NCBI GenBank assembly: GCA_009908585.1
Contig: JAAAOZ010000081.1
Span: 1-15,489, forward strand
Length of the DNA stretch: 15,489 nt
Reading direction: 5' to 3'
Origin: Chloroflexota bacterium
GTDB lineage: Bacteria > Chloroflexota > Anaerolineae > B4-G1 > SLSP01
Shown: positions 13,508 through 15,489 of the stretch, one piece after another
Layout: each line of letters starts with the position of its first letter
How positions within the stretch are numbered: position 1 is the stretch's first letter
Translations under genes and position numbers: made by a program
Notes under the pieces: generated by a model
Seen by the model: only the letters and a program-made list of their open reading frames with translations
What the model was told of the DNA's origin: nothing
The model's database searches: none

Positions 13508-14338
13508 TTAATACTCCACCCGCTCAAACTTCACCAGCGCCGCGCAGACAAACACGATGCTCCACAGCACGGTGGCAACGAGCGCAGGCAGCGCCATCTC
13601 AGTGGGCACAGCCTGGCCGGTAGCCGTCGCCCAAGCGACATCCGCCAGCTTCCAGGGCGTGACGTACAACAGCGCCGGGATCAAGCCGCTGAGCAGCCCC
13701 CCGCCCAAGACCGAGCCTAACGCGATCCCCAGAATTGGGCCACGGCTGTTGAAGAACGTGCCCAACATCAAGGTCAGCGTGAAGTAGAACATGGTGTGCG
13801 CGACCATGATGCCCATGCCCGACAGGAACGGGAGCAGCGGGAACAGCGCGCCCAGTCGCAGGGACAGGAGGCCGTAGACGACGAGGCCCGGCAATCCCAC
13901 CAACAGGATGAGGATGGGCCACGCATGGGCGGTGAGCTTGGCCAAAATGTAAGCGCTGCGCGTCACCGGCCTCGAAAGCAACCACGCGGCGACGCCGTCC
14001 TGCCGCTCGCCGATGATCAGGTCTTGCGACAAGATGATGGTGCCAACCCCCACGACCGAAACGCCGAACTGGAAGAAGACATTCAAGCCAATCCACAGCG
14101 TGTAGCCCGTGATCCCGCCCGCCTGAGCGATCTCGTCCGCCGAGGCTTCCAACACCTCCTCGTTGGGCGCAAACAGCATAATCGCCGTCAGGCCCCCTAG
14201 CAACACCGTCCACAGCAGCGCGTTGATCCACCAGTGCCGCGTGCCCCACCAGGATCGGGTTTCCTTACGCAATAGATTGGAAAAACCGCGCAATCCGTCC
14301 CATTCTTCGGCCTTCTGTAGCTCCAAATTAGCGAACAT
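13508..14338 (-). CDS. ABC-2 type transporter permease
   Basis: 276 residues, with about six membrane segments (first around 40-56, then a pair flanking an amphipathic stretch, the last at the C-terminus). A central LSQDLIIGERQDGVAAWLLSRPVTRSAY block is typical of ABC-2 permeases of the NatB/YhaP-like type, which form homo- or heterodimers with an ABC ATPase for export. The frame opens at a TTG at 14356, but the ATG at 14338 is chosen because AAGGAGG lies just upstream. The gene overlaps the ATPase gene by 11 bases, so the two are almost certainly translated together. The substrate cannot be told from sequence. Confidence 0.9.
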   Translation of the reverse strand: MFANLELQKAEEWDGLRGFSNLLRKETRSWWGTRHWWINALLWTVLLGGLTAIMLFAPNEEVLEASADEIAQAGGITGYTLWIGLNVFFQFGVSVVGVGTIILSQDLIIGERQDGVAAWLLSRPVTRSAYILAKLTAHAWPILILLVGLPGLVVYGLLSLRLGALFPLLPFLSGMGIMVAHTMFYFTLTLMLGTFFNSRGPILGIALGSVLGGGLLSGLIPALLYVTPWKLADVAWATATGQAVPTEMALPALVATVLWSIVFVCAALVKFERVEY

Positions 14339-15293
14339 TGCCCCCTCCTTGCACAATCGTCATAAACACTTCTTCCAATTCATACGTCTTGCGGTTGAAC
14401 TCGGTGACGACGACCGCCGGGTCGGCCATTGCGTAGCGCAATAAGTCCTTCTCCGCCGCCACCGGATCGCTCACGCTGACCTGCCACAGGCTCGTGCCGT
14501 TGCGCTGCGCGACCGTCGTGTGCGTCACCCAGGGCAACTCGGCCAGGCGCTCACCCAGATCACGCCGCTGGCCCTTGATCCCCACCGTATAGACCACGCC
14601 ATCCTTGCCGCTCGATATCTGCTCGATTGGCCCGCTGGCGACCAGCTCCCCGTGGTTCAGAATCGCCACCGTATCGCTGACGCGCTGGACATCGTCGAGA
14701 ATGTGCGTGGAGTAGAAGATGGTCGTGCGCTCCCGCAGACGCTGCATCACGTCGAGCACGGCCTGCCGCCCAACCGGGTCAAGCGCCGAAGCCGGCTCGT
14801 CCAGGATGAGCAGGTCGGGCGCGTTGATCTGCGCCAGCGCGATCCCTAGACGCTGCTTCTCGCCGCCCGAAAAGCCCTTGATCGAGCGGTCGGCCTTGTC
14901 GGAGAGGCCCACCAGCGCCAGCATCTCGTCACAGCGCGCCGCGATGTGAGCCTGCGGGCCGCTGAAGAAGAACCGGGCGGCAAAGTGCAGGTTCTCGCGC
15001 GCCGTCATATACTCGATGAACTGGGGATGCTGGGGCAGATAGCCGACGCGCTCGCGGATAGCGACGCTTTCCTTCACAATATCGTGCCCGAAGATCGTGC
15101 CCGTGCCGCCCGAAGGACGGGCCAGGCCGAGCAGGAGCTTCATCAACGTGGTCTTGCCGGCCCCGTTCGGGCCGAGGAAGCCAAAGATGGAATGTTGTGG
15201 CACCTTCAGGTTCACGTTCCGCAGTGCTTGCACCTCCCCATACGCTTTGCGCAAGCCCTCGGTTTCGATAACGAAGTGATTTGCTTGACTCAT
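14328..15293 (-). CDS. ABC transporter ATP-binding protein (ABC-2 exporter type)
   Basis: 321 residues. The nucleotide-binding domain has Walker A GPNGAGKTT (41-49), Q-loop Gln88 in GYLPQH, signature FSGGEKQ (141-147), Walker B LLILDEP (161-167) with Glu166, D-loop SALD and switch His197. A C-terminal domain of about 90 residues follows, as in many drug, lipid or sodium exporters of the NatA/CcmA type. The ATG at 15293 has GGAGG upstream. The frame is open back to 15455, but that extension is translated repeat sequence. Its stop lies inside the permease start, forming a two-gene exporter. Confidence 0.94.
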   Translation of the reverse strand: MSQANHFVIETEGLRKAYGEVQALRNVNLKVPQHSIFGFLGPNGAGKTTLMKLLLGLARPSGGTGTIFGHDIVKESVAIRERVGYLPQHPQFIEYMTARENLHFAARFFFSGPQAHIAARCDEMLALVGLSDKADRSIKGFSGGEKQRLGIALAQINAPDLLILDEPASALDPVGRQAVLDVMQRLRERTTIFYSTHILDDVQRVSDTVAILNHGELVASGPIEQISSGKDGVVYTVGIKGQRRDLGERLAELPWVTHTTVAQRNGTSLWQVSVSDPVAAEKDLLRYAMADPAVVVTEFNRKTYELEEVFMTIVQGGGNVR

Positions 15294-15316
15294 ATCTCTT
15301 TCCTCCGAAAATAAAA

Positions 15317-15342
15317 CAGACAGGATTAACAAGATTAACAGG
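15317..15342 (+). repeat. Nine-base-periodic repeat (AGGATTAAC type)
   Basis: AGGATTAAC, AAGATTAAC, AGGATT in direct tandem within the leader of the ABC ATPase gene. The same unit makes up the inverted repeat at 13416-13486, so the ABC gene pair is bracketed by this family. Confidence 0.75.
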
Positions 15343-15367
15343 ATTGCTTCAAAAATCTCTGTGTTCT

Positions 15368-15404
15368 CCCTCTCCGTGTGCGGGGAGGGTTGGGGTGGGG
15401 GCGG
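15368..15404. repeat. Hairpin plus G-rich repeat
   Basis: CCCTCTCCG (15368-15376) pairs with CGGGGAGGG (15381-15389), with one G-U type mismatch. The plus strand then continues TTGGGGTGGGGGCGG. The minus strand reads CCCCCACCCCAACCCTCCCC, which resembles a repeat seen in many bacterial genomes. Four G-runs on the plus strand (15382-15401) meet the simple G-quadruplex pattern. Confidence 0.6.
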
Positions 15405-15489
15405 ACTGTAATGGCAATCATGGTAACAGTTATGTCTGCCCTTCACATCTATCAAAAGTTGGATTCGGCCTCAACTGAAAGGCCAGTCC

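Noticed and set aside
15294..15455. N-terminal extension of the ABC ATPase by 54 codons
   Set aside because: It translates the AGGATTAAC repeat and the G-rich repeat. ABC homology and a ribosome binding site place the start at 15293.

Overview
This 15.5 kb window looks like ordinary chromosome from a GC-rich bacterium, most likely a member of the Chloroflexota (Anaerolineae-like). That assignment is inference. It rests on the protein types: LysM-M23 envelope proteins with a cytosolic N-terminal tail, a bactofilin-like secreted repeat protein with a membrane domain, a soluble hybrid kinase-like protein, and S33-like hydrolases with membrane domains. The AT-rich intergenic regions carry dispersed repeats. 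No marker gene settles the taxonomy.

Layout from left to right. A malic enzyme N-terminus runs off the left edge on the minus strand. After a 655-base repeat-filled gap come greA and lysS on the plus strand, ending at a bidirectional terminator. A minus-strand gene for a secreted bactofilin-like repeat protein with a C-terminal membrane domain follows, then a second repeat-bearing gap. Next on the minus strand are an HD phosphohydrolase, two tandem LysM-M23 peptidase paralogues sharing a strong promoter and a 249-base leader, a DegV-family protein, and a kinase-like protein with a degenerate ATP-binding domain. A third repeat-bearing gap precedes a plus-strand multi-pass membrane protein of unknown function. 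The right part holds a minus-strand group: an ABC ATPase overlapping its permease, and then an alpha/beta hydrolase with an N-terminal membrane domain.

The most unusual content is intergenic. A repeat of about 150 bases occurs three times (near 564, 4689 and 10463). Two copies each carry a 96-base insertion that is identical between them but sits at a different point in the repeat. The insertion has imperfect terminal inverted repeats and is flanked by TA, so it behaves like a MITE (a small non-autonomous transposon) of the IS630/mariner type; the copy near 4689 is an empty control. The larger repeat also ends in an extended -10 promoter-like sequence in the copy upstream of the unknown membrane protein gene. 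Eroded pieces of the same small element flank the first copy.

Functionally the genes fall into housekeeping (malic enzyme, GreA, LysRS), envelope biology (bactofilin-like protein, two M23 proteins, ABC exporter, membrane hydrolase), lipid handling (DegV family) and signalling (kinase-like protein). I see no CRISPR array, RNA gene, complete transposase gene or recognisable multi-gene defence system.
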